Shown: positions 8,508 through 17,714 of the stretch, one piece after another
How positions within the stretch are numbered: the first letter of the stretch is position 1
Layout of the letters: the number at the start of each line of letters is the position of its first letter
Assembly: GCF_019977755.1 (NCBI RefSeq)
Contig: NZ_AP025144.1
Coordinates: forward strand, 1,736,001 to 1,800,000
Origin: Vibrio penaeicida
GTDB taxonomy: Bacteria; Pseudomonadota; Gammaproteobacteria; Enterobacterales; Vibrionaceae
DNA: 64,000 nt
Reading direction: 5' to 3'
Notes under the pieces: generated by a model
Told to the model about the DNA's origin: nothing
The model's input: the letters and a program-made list of their open reading frames with translations, nothing else
Databases searched by the model: none
Made by a program: the position numbers and the translations under genes

Positions 8508-9470
8508 ATGAGAAAAATTTTTTTGCTGCTAATGACCATGCTATTTGCAAGTAATAGCATTGCTAAAGAACTTGTTTTTATTCATAGCTACCATTTTGAA
8601 TATCCCTGGGTTGCGGAGTATAGAGAAGGCTTTCACAGCGAAATTGGGGATATGAACGTTCATAATTTCCAAATGGATACCAAACGCAAGCCAGCGAACC
8701 AGTTCCCAGCGATAGCTGATGAAGCGTGGGAGTTTATCCAACAGCACGACCCAGACATTGTGGTGGTTTCTGACGATAATGCCCTCAAATACCTAGGTCC
8801 TCGTTTAATAGAAAACAATATTCCCACTTTCTTTTTAGGCATCAATGCCAACCCTCGGAATTATGTACCAATTACTCCAAGTATTTCTGGCGTGTTAGAG
8901 CGACCGCTGATGAAGCGCTCCGTATATATGATCAGTAAAGTGTTACCCGACGTCGCTAAAATTCGTGTATTAATGGATGGTGCTGCTACGTCTCATGCCA
9001 TTCTCGAAACCTCGTTCAATAATAAACTTTCTCAAAGCATCAATGGTATTACCGTTCATACTAGCTTGATTCAGAATTACGAAAGCTGGGAAAGTAATAT
9101 TTTAGAAACCAAACAACAAGGTTACGATGCCATTATCATTGCCAATTATGCTGCTCTTAAAGATAAATCTGGCAAACACTACTCATTGGATGAAGTAAGT
9201 TCTTGGACAAGTGAAAATTCTCCCATTCCCGTGTTTGCTTTTTGGTCATATTCCGTCGGTAAAGGAAAGGCAATAGGGGGGCTAAGTATCAGTGCCCTTG
9301 AACAAGGAATAGAAGTAGCAAAACTTATTAATCAGTTTGTAGCTTCTGGAGAAATGCCGACGATAACGACACCGAAAAAAGGGTCATTTATATTCAGTAA
9401 GAAAGAGTTGAAACGTTGGGAATTAAGTGTGCCTAGCGATATTGAAAAAAAGGCTGAAATGCGTGATTGA
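8508..9470 (+). CDS. Periplasmic ABC-type substrate-binding protein
   Basis: The 320-residue protein has a signal peptide (about 1-19, cleavage after SIA). Its remainder resembles two-lobed periplasmic binding proteins of the ABC-substrate-binding (PF04392-like) or sugar-binding type, e.g. VFIHSYHFEYPWVAEYREGF near the N-terminus, DPDIVVVSDDNA around 82-93 and FFLGINANP around 108-116. No permease or ATPase gene follows; the gene stands alone and ends before the terminator at 9548. It lies directly after a two-component system, so it could serve as a ligand receptor for that or another sensor instead of for transport. The ligand is unknown. Confidence 0.75.
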   Translation: MRKIFLLLMTMLFASNSIAKELVFIHSYHFEYPWVAEYREGFHSEIGDMNVHNFQMDTKRKPANQFPAIADEAWEFIQQHDPDIVVVSDDNALKYLGPRLIENNIPTFFLGINANPRNYVPITPSISGVLERPLMKRSVYMISKVLPDVAKIRVLMDGAATSHAILETSFNNKLSQSINGITVHTSLIQNYESWESNILETKQQGYDAIIIANYAALKDKSGKHYSLDEVSSWTSENSPIPVFAFWSYSVGKGKAIGGLSISALEQGIEVAKLINQFVASGEMPTITTPKKGSFIFSKKELKRWELSVPSDIEKKAEMRD

Positions 9471-9502
9471 TGAGCTCGTATTGAATAAACCTAGCCTTTA
9501 AA

Positions 9503-9543
9503 ATTTGAATAGTATTTGAATAGTATTTGAATAGTATTTGAAT
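9503..9543. repeat. 11-bp tandem repeat, 3.7 copies
   Basis: The unit ATTTGAATAGT occurs three times in full and once in part, head to tail, just before the terminator. Copies are identical, which suggests recent slippage. Confidence 0.9.
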
Positions 9544-9547
9544 CAGG

Positions 9548-9575
9548 AAGCCTCGTTATTATCACGAGGCTTTTT
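9548..9575 (+). terminator. Intrinsic terminator after the binding-protein gene
   Basis: A 9-bp perfect stem (AAGCCTCGT with ACGAGGCTT), a 7-base loop and a TTTTT tail. Confidence 0.85.
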
Positions 9576-9871
9576 GTCGTTTTATTCACTCCATACTACG
9601 TATATCACTTTCAATCTCACTGTATTTAGAAGCAATATCACATACATACATACTACATGACATAAACGTTTATTTCTAAAGGTAAAAGTAGCCATGTGTC
9701 AATCAGCAAAAATTTCTAATTACTAAATCTGATAATACAATTCCAATATTTTATAAAATGTAGAGTGTTTTGCTTGTTTAGTGTTCTTTCTGGGGGTTAC
9801 AAAGGGGTTAATGATGACCCTATAAATAACGCTGTATGGGTTGTCAGTTTCCAACCCTACAAGGAAAAATA

Positions 9872-10375
9872 ATGAAAAATATAAACGTGAAATATCTAGG
9901 TGCCTGCATGGCCATCATGAGTGGATTTGCATCCGCCGCAAACACCAGTTTATCTCTTGGTGACGTTAATTCGAGCGACGCAGCACTTCTGAATCTACTA
10001 AGCAGTGAATACACAGTAGTTGAAGGTCTTTCAGCCGTCGATTTTAATGCAGATAACGTCTTGCTTATGATCAATGGTAACCATGTCGACTCTAGCCTCG
10101 CGGTATCTAGCCCTTTGATAAAAATGGCAAAAGAGAAAAATCTCCCCATTGTCATACAAAACAACGTTGAAGAATTGTCTTTAGAGTTAACCGGAATCGG
10201 ATCGGAAGGTGATGTCGTTGTACTTTTCCCTATCGATGGCAATTTTGCAAAGCGCATGACACTTAGAAACGAAGAGTCTTCTAACAGCTTAAGCTTTGCA
10301 AATACGTCTAATAACATCATTCAAGAACAGCTAAGCGCATTTTTTAAAGACCAATCAAGCAGAGGAGATAAATAA
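9872..10375 (+). CDS. Small secreted protein preceding a leukocidin-like toxin (VvhB-like position)
   Basis: The chosen start gives 167 residues with a signal peptide (MKNINVKYLGACMAIMSGFA, cleavage after ASA). AAGGAA at 9861-9866 is a good ribosome site; the in-frame ATG at 9836 would add 12 polar residues before the signal. The mature part (about 15.5 kDa) is an alternating beta/alpha sequence without cysteines; no family is recognised with certainty. Its stop overlaps the start of the next gene by one base, so the two products are made together. In the vvhBA operon of Vibrio vulnificus an 18 kDa protein of similar size precedes the haemolysin and helps it to fold. A similar chaperone role here is inferred from size, signal and position only. 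Confidence 0.6.
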   Translation: MKNINVKYLGACMAIMSGFASAANTSLSLGDVNSSDAALLNLLSSEYTVVEGLSAVDFNADNVLLMINGNHVDSSLAVSSPLIKMAKEKNLPIVIQNNVEELSLELTGIGSEGDVVVLFPIDGNFAKRMTLRNEESSNSLSFANTSNNIIQEQLSAFFKDQSSRGDK

Positions 10376-11319
10376 TGACAAAGACAATCAATCTTCGCTC
10401 TTTAATCACTGTTTCAATGCTTGGGATGGTCGGGGCATCTACGTTTACTTCTGCGCCAGTACACGCTGAGTTTTTTACGCCGTCTAATTTGTGTTCAGTG
10501 CTGAAAACACGTTGGCAGGTAGAAGACGGTACTTGTTTGAATAGCGAAGAAATAATCTACTCTGTTAATGGTCGCCGTACCATCAATACTAAAGTCGAAG
10601 TGGTTGCGTATCGCGATGCTTCTGGTCACAAGTATTTAGCCACCCAGTGGGCAGGGCAAGGTTTAACCCGAAACAACAATCAAAAACCTTACCACGAACA
10701 AACGGGCGGTATTCAATCCAAAGCTTATCGCTTGCTTGATAAACTGAATTTTGAAATCTGTTTGGTTCCAGAAGCTGGGCGAGCGTGTGAATTGAGCTAC
10801 AACCCAGATAACGCTTTCTTCCTAAGACGTTCAGGACCTGAAGCCGTGTCGGCAGCAACCAGTGTATCAGTTCCTATTGGACCGTCGTTCTCTGTTTCAG
10901 GTTCTGCCGGCGCCCCTAGTATTTCCATTACGCCGCCACAGCAATCTGTGTCTTACGGGCATTCTGGTATCACTCGTAGTGGTGGTAATGCCGGTAATAA
11001 ATGGCAGCTGTACACACTATGGAAGAAAAATTGGTACAACTGGTTTTACGCGGGTGCCGATTGGCGTATTTATCGCACTGATGAGCCATTCCCTCCAGCA
11101 TGGGGTGGAGATACGGCGATACCGGGATATGTTTTCTGGGAAATCGACAAAAACTTCAACAAGCCCGTTACCGTTCGTTTCCACTCTAATGCGCTCGATT
11201 ACGACATGGGCATGGAAGCTTTCTGGTGGACAAGATCAGAATTTCCTTCTTTAGGCCGTGAAGTTCGTCATAGCGATTTTACTCGTTACTTGAAGGTCGA
11301 TTTCGGAAAAATTAAATAA
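10375..11319 (+). CDS. Secreted leukocidin/haemolysin-like beta-pore-forming protein (tentative)
   Basis: The 314-residue protein has a signal peptide (about 1-31, cleavage after VHA). The C-terminus, with DYDMGMEAFWWTRSEF followed by RYLKVDF, resembles the conserved end of staphylococcal alpha-haemolysin and Vibrio cytolysins (aromatic W..S..W then RYKIDW). A Ser/Gly/Pro-rich stretch (about 162-205, alternating small and hydrophobic residues) lies where the pore-forming stem is expected. The N-terminal C..VL..C pattern is also like the Vibrio haemolysin VvhA. It lacks the beta-trefoil lectin domain that makes VvhA and V. cholerae cytolysin longer. The gene is coupled to the small secreted protein and followed by a strong terminator. 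The family call comes from recalled motifs and needs a structure or profile comparison. Confidence 0.55.
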   Translation: MTKTINLRSLITVSMLGMVGASTFTSAPVHAEFFTPSNLCSVLKTRWQVEDGTCLNSEEIIYSVNGRRTINTKVEVVAYRDASGHKYLATQWAGQGLTRNNNQKPYHEQTGGIQSKAYRLLDKLNFEICLVPEAGRACELSYNPDNAFFLRRSGPEAVSAATSVSVPIGPSFSVSGSAGAPSISITPPQQSVSYGHSGITRSGGNAGNKWQLYTLWKKNWYNWFYAGADWRIYRTDEPFPPAWGGDTAIPGYVFWEIDKNFNKPVTVRFHSNALDYDMGMEAFWWTRSEFPSLGREVRHSDFTRYLKVDFGKIK

Positions 11320-11337
11320 CCTAACTCCTTCAAAAAT

Positions 11338-11368
11338 AAAAAGGCTTCTGGTTTTCCAGAAGCCTTTT
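11338..11368. terminator. Bidirectional terminator between toxin-like gene and tctA
   Basis: A perfect 11-bp stem (11341-11351 with 11356-11366) with loop TTTT. An A-rich stretch on the left and a T run on the right make it work in both directions between convergent genes. Confidence 0.9.
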
Positions 11369-11406
11369 GGTTTGTATTTATTTCGAATAACTTTCGATTG
11401 CTAAAT

Positions 11407-12942
11407 CTAATCTTGGTGACTCGGGTTTGCTGAATTGCGTTGCTTTAAATATCCAAAAAGCTTAGCAATTATAGGGCTTAGAAGGACAGCAACAGCCAGC
11501 GCACCGAATACTCCCGTTATAGGTCTTTCCCATAAAAAGCTCAGTTCACCGTCGCTGATCATTAAGGCTCGGCGAAGGTTTTCTTCCATCAGCCCGCCCA
11601 GAATAAATCCGAGTAATAATGGGGCGAGGGGGAAATTAGCCAACCTAAGCGCAATCGCTGCCATGGCGACAAGCAACATGATGAACACATCCATCGTATT
11701 GAACGATACCAAGTACACCCCAGTGATTGAGAAGAACAAAATCATTGGAAGAAGTACGGTGCGAGGCACCATAAGTAGCTTCGAGATATATGGGATCAGC
11801 GGTAGATTTAAGATAACCAATACAATGTTACCAAAGTACATGGAGATGATAACCGACCAGAATACGTCTGGATGATCCACAAACAGGCGAGGACCTGGCT
11901 GAATGCCGTAAGCAATCAGGGCACCAAGCATGATGGCGGTAGTTCCTGAGCCCGGAATACCCAAAGTAAGAAGGGGAACAAACGAGCCGCTAGATGCTGC
12001 ATTATTCGCCGACTCAGGCGCAACCAAACCTCGGATGCTACCTTTACCAAATTCTTCGCGTTTCTCTTTTGGTGCCAAGTTACGTTCCATACCATAACTT
12101 AGGAATGCAGCAATTGTTGCGCCCGCGCCTGGAAGCACGCCAGTAAAGAAGCCAAGGACAGAAGAACGTAGAGAAACAGGAGCGACCTCTTTCACTTCTT
12201 CTTTTGTTACCTTCATGCTACCTAAATTATTGAGCTTGTTGCTTTCATCGCCTCGAGTATCTTGTTGCGGTTTCAAAATCCCCATTAATGTTTCACCTAG
12301 GGCGAACGTCGCCATAGCAAGCAGTAGGAAGCTAAAGCCGTCCATGAGATCCGTCAAACCAAACGTAAAGCGTTCTACACCAACACCTTTATCGATACCA
12401 ACTGTAGATAGCATTAATCCCAGAATCGTCATCATCCAAGCTTTCAATACTTGGCCTTTACCTGCAAAGGCAGCTACCGCAGACAAACCAAGAAGCATTA
12501 AAGCGAAATAGTCTGAAGACTGAAAGCTCAAAGACACGCTTGCTAGAGCAGGAGCGGCAACCAAAAGCATAATTGCTGATAGCGTACCACCAGTAAACGA
12601 TGAGTAAGCGGCGAGTGCCAGAGCCTTACCAGCCTGACCTTTTTGTGCCATTGGGTAGCCATCAAATGCGGTAACAACCGTTGAAGAGCAGCCCGGAGCG
12701 TTGATTAAAATAGAGGATGTGGATCCACCAAAGACAGCACCATAATAAACACCGGCCATAAGAATAAGACCAGAAGCTGGGTCTAAACCATAGCTGATGG
12801 GGATCATCAATGCGATTGCAGAAATAGGACCTAATCCCGGCAACATGCCAATAAAGGTTCCTACAAAACAACCGACGATCACCATCATGATATTCATCGG
12901 CATTACGGCGGTAGATAGACCCGCTAATATTCCATCTAACAT
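11407..12942 (-). CDS. tctA: Tripartite tricarboxylate transporter, large membrane subunit TctA
   Basis: The 511-residue protein has the TctA signature near the N-terminus (GTFIGMLPGLGPISAIALM) and YGAVFGGSTSSILINAPG at about 67-84, with about ten to twelve predicted helices and a second conserved block GVLPGAGATIAAFLSYGMER. It forms the ion-coupled transport channel of the TTT family, which takes up citrate, tricarballylate or other carboxylates with a periplasmic receptor (TctC). It starts nine bases after tctB and is the last gene of the operon. Length is normal for the family. The actual substrate is unknown; its place next to the methylcitrate-cycle genes points to a tricarboxylate. Confidence 0.95.
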   Translation of the reverse strand: MLDGILAGLSTAVMPMNIMMVIVGCFVGTFIGMLPGLGPISAIALMIPISYGLDPASGLILMAGVYYGAVFGGSTSSILINAPGCSSTVVTAFDGYPMAQKGQAGKALALAAYSSFTGGTLSAIMLLVAAPALASVSLSFQSSDYFALMLLGLSAVAAFAGKGQVLKAWMMTILGLMLSTVGIDKGVGVERFTFGLTDLMDGFSFLLLAMATFALGETLMGILKPQQDTRGDESNKLNNLGSMKVTKEEVKEVAPVSLRSSVLGFFTGVLPGAGATIAAFLSYGMERNLAPKEKREEFGKGSIRGLVAPESANNAASSGSFVPLLTLGIPGSGTTAIMLGALIAYGIQPGPRLFVDHPDVFWSVIISMYFGNIVLVILNLPLIPYISKLLMVPRTVLLPMILFFSITGVYLVSFNTMDVFIMLLVAMAAIALRLANFPLAPLLLGFILGGLMEENLRRALMISDGELSFLWERPITGVFGALAVAVLLSPIIAKLFGYLKQRNSANPSHQD

Positions 12943-12951
12943 GTCAATCTC

Positions 12952-13431
12952 CTACCAGATAGAGAACAAAATACCGGGTTCTAGATAGATATCTAAACCC
13001 TGAGTCAGTAGTAAATAGAAAGCGATAACAAACGGGAAAGAAGCGCCAAATAAGATAGATTTCTTACGCTCTCCAAGCATGTAGAACCCGATCATTAAGA
13101 AGAACCCCGTTGCTAATACAAAGCCAACGTAAGTGAGCCCAACGCCGTACATTGCCATTAATATCAAAAAGCCGATGAGCAATTTCCAGTCGAAACCCAG
13201 CAGCGAACCGTTTTCTTCATCAGGGCGAGCAGTTACAAGCAGCATCAAAGAAAGAATAACGCCGACGACGGTAAGTAATGTTGGGAGTGTTCGAGCAGTA
13301 AAGGGTTCGTATTCATCCCCTGGGAATAGAGGGATTTGCGTGGTTTGATAGCCGTAACATAAGCAGACGACGAGAAATATCATCGCGCCCACGCGGTCAC
13401 GACAAAATAAGTTGGTGGGCTTAACAGACAT
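12952..13431 (-). CDS. tctB: Tripartite tricarboxylate transporter, small membrane subunit TctB
   Basis: The 159-residue protein has four predicted helices (about 12-28, 46-62, 80-108 and 121-150) and the usual FPGDEYEPFTARTLPTLL segment between the first two, which fits TctB. It associates with TctA in the inner membrane. It is separated from tctC by a 205-bp gap with an inverted repeat, unusual for genes that work in one complex, and lies nine bases from tctA. Confidence 0.92.
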   Translation of the reverse strand: MSVKPTNLFCRDRVGAMIFLVVCLCYGYQTTQIPLFPGDEYEPFTARTLPTLLTVVGVILSLMLLVTARPDEENGSLLGFDWKLLIGFLILMAMYGVGLTYVGFVLATGFFLMIGFYMLGERKKSILFGASFPFVIAFYLLLTQGLDIYLEPGILFSIW

Positions 13432-13585
13432 ATCTTCATTCCTTTGTTCTAAATGGAAGGAAAAAAGCCGTGTACGCTCAGTTAATCAATTTAGTTGTGA
13501 AGATGCCGTTTAAGGCAGCGTCACTGAGGGATAACTAAATAAACAAAGGAGTTTGGCGTTTTACAGCGCACACAGCAAAGGGGCA

Positions 13586-13630
13586 GACCAATTCTAGTGA
13601 GTCGAGCAGATCAAACACACAGAATTGGTC
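13586..13630 (-). promoter_or_regulatory. Inverted repeat in the tctC-tctB gap
   Basis: GACCAATTCT and AGAATTGGTC form a perfect 10-bp stem with a 25-base loop, starting seven bases after the tctC stop in transcript direction. There is no T run, so it is more likely an mRNA-stabilising structure that lets tctC accumulate above tctBA, as is usual for receptor genes, than a terminator. Confidence 0.5.
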
Positions 13631-13636
13631 AAACTT

Positions 13637-14608
13637 TTACTTAAGGAAACCAAGCTCACGCATTAGTGCGCCCATTGTTTCTTCTTGTTCCTCAAGGAAC
13701 TTGTAGAAATCTTGGTCTGGCTTGTAGTTGTCAATCCAACCGTTGCGGTTTCTAACCGTTGCCCACTCTTTAGTGGTGTACATCTTAGATAACGCATTGT
13801 TGTATTCATCAATTTTCGCCTGTGGGGTATCAGGTGCAGCGAAGAAGCCACGCCAGTTAGCGAATACGGTGTTATTTCCTGTTTCAACGAGTGTCGGAAT
13901 TTCAGGAGCAGCTGGAAGGCGCTTAGGTGCGGTCACTGCCAATATTTTTACTTGACCACTTCTAGACATCTCTAACACTTCACCAAGACCAGTAGAAAGA
14001 AGCGGCGTTTCACCAGAAAGTAAGGCAGCCATTGCTTTACCGCCTGCATCGTAAGCGATATAGCGCACGGCTTTGGCGTCGAAACCTTCACCTTTAAACG
14101 CGGCTGCCACTACAAGGTGATCCATGCTGCCACGAGCCGATCCACCTGCAATTTTTACTTTACGTGGGTTTTCTTTGAAATCCTCTACGACTTCTTGCCA
14201 TGTGTTGTACTTAGAATCGACGGATGTAACGATTGCGCCGTAATCAGCAATGGTCGCTGCAACTGGCGTTAAGTCACGGAAAGATTGGGGGAAAATACCC
14301 GTTAGGGAACGGACAACGATGGGCGTTGAATTCACCATGAGTGTGTCTTCTTGGCGCTTTGCTGTTTCGATAAGGTGTGCGATTGCTTTACCACCGCCGC
14401 CACCAGAAAGGTTTTGGAATGAAACTTTGTCGACAATGTCAGATTTAACTAACGCATCACCAGTACCACGAGCGGTCATATCCCAACCGCCACCAGCGCC
14501 GCCGGGGATTAAAAAGTGAATCTTTTCCATGTCAGCGGCAAATGCGCTGAAAGAAAAGCTAGCAGCAATTACCGCAGCCGCTAATGTGGGTTTCAGTACC
14601 TTAATCAT
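13637..14608 (-). CDS. tctC: Tripartite tricarboxylate transporter, periplasmic receptor TctC
   Basis: The 323-residue protein has a signal peptide (about 1-24, cleavage after AFA) followed by IHFLIPGGAGGGWDMTAR, the typical TctC/Bug N-terminal ligand loop. Further conserved parts include a Gly-rich loop SGGGGGKAIAHL (about 68-79) and KIAGGSARGSMDHLV (about 152-166). It captures the carboxylate in the periplasm and delivers it to TctAB. It is the first gene of the tct operon and diverges from the GntR regulator gene, with two palindromes in the 283-bp region between. The ligand cannot be read from the sequence. Confidence 0.95.
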   Translation of the reverse strand: MIKVLKPTLAAAVIAASFSFSAFAADMEKIHFLIPGGAGGGWDMTARGTGDALVKSDIVDKVSFQNLSGGGGGKAIAHLIETAKRQEDTLMVNSTPIVVRSLTGIFPQSFRDLTPVAATIADYGAIVTSVDSKYNTWQEVVEDFKENPRKVKIAGGSARGSMDHLVVAAAFKGEGFDAKAVRYIAYDAGGKAMAALLSGETPLLSTGLGEVLEMSRSGQVKILAVTAPKRLPAAPEIPTLVETGNNTVFANWRGFFAAPDTPQAKIDEYNNALSKMYTTKEWATVRNRNGWIDNYKPDQDFYKFLEEQEETMGALMRELGFLK

Positions 14609-14803
14609 GTCACGTTCCTTATGTCGTTGAGCTTATTCATAGATGAGCCCATTTGTTATGTTTATGTTGCTATTTGGTGCTGGTTGTTAACTTAGTGTGC
14701 TGAGGTGTGAAAGCCCAGATAGAGGACTTAAAAAGAATAAAAAACAAAAAGTGAATTAAGTTCATATTGTTCACGGAAGGTGAAGAGGCTAGACATTAGT
14801 CTA

Positions 14804-14817
14804 AATTGTCGACAATT
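14804..14817. promoter_or_regulatory. Candidate GntR operator, upstream copy
   Basis: A perfect 14-bp palindrome AATTGTCGACAATT in the tctC-GntR divergent region. The same core occurs again at 14867-14878 with centres 62 bp apart, about six helical turns. FCD-type GntR regulators often bind short palindromes of this kind near their own gene. Confidence 0.55.
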
Positions 14818-14866
14818 ATGTTGATCTATTAGATTTTTGTGACTAAATTATGATCAAATCTTAAAT

Positions 14867-14878
14867 ATTGTTGACAAT
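14867..14878. promoter_or_regulatory. Candidate GntR operator, downstream copy
   Basis: ATTGTTGACAAT differs by one base from the perfect upstream palindrome core and lies 13 bases before the GntR start codon, where binding would block transcription or initiation. A partial match (ATTGTTCAC) also occurs at 14766-14774, nearer tctC. Confidence 0.5.
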
Positions 14879-14891
14879 GTAGAGCGAGTCG

Positions 14892-15572
14892 ATGTCTGTA
14901 GTCACACCTGAGAAAGAAGCGACAAAATCAGAAAACCTCACCAGTAGCTTGGTAGAAGCGATTGTGGAAGGGCACATCATTCCCGGAAGCAAAATCTCTG
15001 AGCCAGAGTTAGCAAAACGATTTAATGTAAGCCGAGGGCCGTTAAGAGAAGCGATAATGCGCCTAGAAGGACTTGGGCTGATTGAACGGATCCCGCATGT
15101 TGGTGCCCGCGTTATCGAAATATCGTTAACTCACCTATCTGAATTATATGCCGTGCGTGAAGCTTTAGAAGGTATGGCGGCGAGGTTAGCAGCGAGATAC
15201 ATCACCGATGAAGAAATCGAAGGGTTGAGTCAGTTATTGTCGACACATTCAGATCATATCGAACAGGTAGAGGGTTCTTCTTACTTCCACCAACACGGTG
15301 ATTTCGACTTCCATTACCGAATTATTAAAGCCAGCCGAAACAGCAAGCTGGTCACCTTATTATGCGATGAGTTGTATCACCTACTTCGAATGTATCGATA
15401 TCAGTCTCCACGCTCGCATTCTCGCCCCGAGCAAGCGCTGGAAGAACATAAATTCATACTCAAAGCCATTCAAAATCGAGACGAAGAGTTAGCGGAAATG
15501 TTGATGAGAAGACACATCTCGTGCAGCCGCCAGCTTATCGAACAACAAATTCAACAGGAGAGTGACGCATGA
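14892..15572 (+). CDS. GntR-family regulator (FCD subfamily) of the prp operon
   Basis: The 226-residue protein has an N-terminal winged helix (about 15-80) with the GntR pattern ([20 protein letters not shown]) and a C-terminal all-helical FCD ligand domain (about 88-215) with metal-binding-type residues (Asp/His in [12 protein letters not shown]). Such proteins are commonly repressors released by an organic-acid effector. The stop overlaps the prpB start by four bases, so it is the first gene of the prp operon and likely controls itself through the palindromes upstream. 2-Methylcitrate or 2-methylisocitrate is a probable effector. This differs from the sigma54-type PrpR of enterobacteria. 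It may also act on the divergent tct operon. Confidence 0.9.
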   Translation: MSVVTPEKEATKSENLTSSLVEAIVEGHIIPGSKISEPELAKRFNVSRGPLREAIMRLEGLGLIERIPHVGARVIEISLTHLSELYAVREALEGMAARLAARYITDEEIEGLSQLLSTHSDHIEQVEGSSYFHQHGDFDFHYRIIKASRNSKLVTLLCDELYHLLRMYRYQSPRSHSRPEQALEEHKFILKAIQNRDEELAEMLMRRHISCSRQLIEQQIQQESDA

Positions 15573-16474
15573 CGGCAAGTAAGGTCTCACCAGGGAAGAA
15601 GTTTTGCTTAGCGGTAGAAAATCATCATCCACTGCAAATTGTCGGTACCATCAATGCGTATTGCGCCATGATGGCAAAAAATACCGGTCATCAGGCGATT
15701 TATTTGTCTGGCGGTGGCATTGCCAATGCTTCTTATGGTTTACCCGATCTTGGTATCACCACACTCAATGATGTGCTGGTGGATGTGGAGCGAGTCACCA
15801 ACGCTTGCGATTTGCCTTTGTTGGTGGATATCGATACCGGTTTTGGCGGGGCATTTAATATCGCTCGTACCGTTAAATCGATAGAGAAAGCCGGCGCAGC
15901 AGCAGTTCATATGGAAGACCAAGTCGCTCAAAAACGATGCGGTCACCGACCAAATAAAGCCATCGTATCCACGCAAGAAATGACCGACCGAATTAAAGCG
16001 GCTGTGGATGCAAAAAGCGACAGCGATTTTGTATTGATGGCGAGAACGGACGCGTTGGCTGTAGAAGGCATGGAGAGTGCCATAGAACGCTGTATTGCGT
16101 ACGTTGAGTCGGGTGCTGACATGCTGTTCCCGGAAGCTTTTGTCGAACTGAATCAATACCAAAGGCTGTCTGATGCACTAACGCACCATTTTGGCTACAA
16201 GGTGCCAATACTGGCCAATATAACCGAATTTGGACAAACACCGCTTTATAAGGGAGAAGAGCTTGCGGAGCATTCTGTGGATATGGTGCTTTACCCTCTC
16301 AGCGCCTTCCGCGCCATGAATAAAGCCGCAGAAATGGTCTATTCCCATCTATTACATGAAGGCAACCAAGAAGCATTGGTTGACCAAATGCAAACCCGAA
16401 AAGAGTTATATCAACACCTAAATTACCACGACTATGAGGACAAACTCGACGAGTTGTTCGCCGACAAAACATAG
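15569..16474 (+). CDS. prpB: 2-Methylisocitrate lyase
   Basis: The 301-residue protein has the isocitrate lyase/PEP mutase fold with the active-site motif KRCGH at 122-126 (Cys124 as catalytic residue), the metal-binding DID at 87-89 and ED at 116-117. Length matches PrpB. It cleaves 2-methylisocitrate into pyruvate and succinate, the last step of the 2-methylcitrate cycle for propionate breakdown. It overlaps the GntR gene by four bases and is 92 bases from prpC. Context with prpC, prpD and prpE makes the assignment firm. Confidence 0.95.
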   Translation: MTASKVSPGKKFCLAVENHHPLQIVGTINAYCAMMAKNTGHQAIYLSGGGIANASYGLPDLGITTLNDVLVDVERVTNACDLPLLVDIDTGFGGAFNIARTVKSIEKAGAAAVHMEDQVAQKRCGHRPNKAIVSTQEMTDRIKAAVDAKSDSDFVLMARTDALAVEGMESAIERCIAYVESGADMLFPEAFVELNQYQRLSDALTHHFGYKVPILANITEFGQTPLYKGEELAEHSVDMVLYPLSAFRAMNKAAEMVYSHLLHEGNQEALVDQMQTRKELYQHLNYHDYEDKLDELFADKT

Positions 16475-16566
16475 TCGTACACAATCCAATAACGTGAAGC
16501 TGCTGGCGCACTGTTCAACTCATAAAAATAACGAACAGGCAAAAGCATAATGACAAGGAGTCTGTC

Positions 16567-17697
16567 ATGACAGATAAACCACTTGGTGGTGCAGGGCTGC
16601 GCGGGCAAAGCGCAGGTTCAACAGCACTATGTACCGTAGGAAAAAGCGGAACGGGGCTGACCTATCGTGGATACGACATTACGGATTTAGCGAATCATGC
16701 TGAGTTTGAAGAAGTCGCTTATTTGCTGCTGCGGGGAAAACTGCCAAACCAACGAGAGTTAGATGAATATAAGTTAACCTTAAAGCGTTTAAGAGGGTTG
16801 CCGGAACCGTTAAAACACGCTCTGGAATTGCTACCTTCAACGGCGCACCCAATGGACGTAATGAGAACAGGTTGTTCAGTTCTTGGGAACTTAGAAACAG
16901 AAGAGTCCTTTGAAGATCAACTTGCTGCTACAGAACGAATGTTGGCTTTGTTTCCGGCGATTATTTGCTATTGGTATCGCTTCTCGCACGATGGCGTTCG
17001 GATTGATACGGATGATGAGGGTGAAGACAGCATTGGCGGCTACTTCCTAAAATTGTTATCGGACGACCCCGTTTCTGAACTCCATAAAAAGGTGATGCAC
17101 TGTTCTCTGATCTTATACGCGGAACATGAATTTAATGCCTCTACATTCACCGCTCGCGTATGTGCCTCCACACTTTCAGATATTCATTCCTGTGTGACTG
17201 GCGCAATTGGAACATTGCGTGGTCCATTGCATGGCGGTGCAAATGAAGCGGCGATGGCGATGATTGAGAATTGGACATCAGTAGAAGAAGCGGAACGCGA
17301 GACGCTGGGCATGTTAGAGCGTAAAGAGAAGATCATGGGTTTTGGTCATGCTATCTATCGTGAAAGTGACCCTCGAAATGCATTGATAAAAGCATGGTCA
17401 AAAACGCTATCTGATTCCGTTGGCGATACCCACCTTTATGCCGTAAGCGAGCGAGTCGAATCGGTCATGAAGCGTGAGAAAGATTTGTTTTGTAACGCGG
17501 ATTTCTTCCACGCTTCGGCATACCACTTTATGAACATTCCCACCAAATTATTTACGCCTATTTTTGTGATGAGTCGCTTAACTGGCTGGTGTGCTCATAT
17601 TTTTGAGCAAAGAGAAAACAATCGAATCATCCGACCCAGCGCCGATTACACAGGTCCAGAACACCAAGATTGGCTGCCAATCGATAAACGTCTATAG
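16567..17697 (+). CDS. prpC: 2-Methylcitrate synthase
   Basis: The 376-residue protein belongs to the citrate synthase family and starts with [19 protein letters not shown], typical of methylcitrate synthases. Catalytic motifs are visible: HGGANE (His222) and GFGHAIY (His261), with an Asp in the NADFFH segment. It condenses propionyl-CoA with oxaloacetate to give 2-methylcitrate. A ribosome site (AAGGAG, 16555-16560) precedes the ATG. It lies between prpB and prpD in the operon. Confidence 0.95.
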   Translation: MTDKPLGGAGLRGQSAGSTALCTVGKSGTGLTYRGYDITDLANHAEFEEVAYLLLRGKLPNQRELDEYKLTLKRLRGLPEPLKHALELLPSTAHPMDVMRTGCSVLGNLETEESFEDQLAATERMLALFPAIICYWYRFSHDGVRIDTDDEGEDSIGGYFLKLLSDDPVSELHKKVMHCSLILYAEHEFNASTFTARVCASTLSDIHSCVTGAIGTLRGPLHGGANEAAMAMIENWTSVEEAERETLGMLERKEKIMGFGHAIYRESDPRNALIKAWSKTLSDSVGDTHLYAVSERVESVMKREKDLFCNADFFHASAYHFMNIPTKLFTPIFVMSRLTGWCAHIFEQRENNRIIRPSADYTGPEHQDWLPIDKRL

Positions 17698-17714
17698 AAT
17701 TTAAGGAACAAGAA

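Larger units (their letters stand above)
9471..9871. other. Intergenic region with short tandem repeat and terminator
   Basis: This AT-rich gap of about 400 bases holds an 11-bp tandem repeat (9503-9543), a terminator (9548-9575) and then about 290 bases of leader or promoter DNA before the secreted-protein pair. No open frame with a credible ribosome site was seen. Confidence 0.7.

Noticed and set aside
9836..9871. Upstream start for the small secreted protein
   Set aside because: It would place 12 residues before a normal signal peptide, and the ATG at 9872 has the better ribosome site.
14838..14862. CRP site (TGTGA half) in the tct/GntR region
   Set aside because: The second half does not match TCACA at the right distance.
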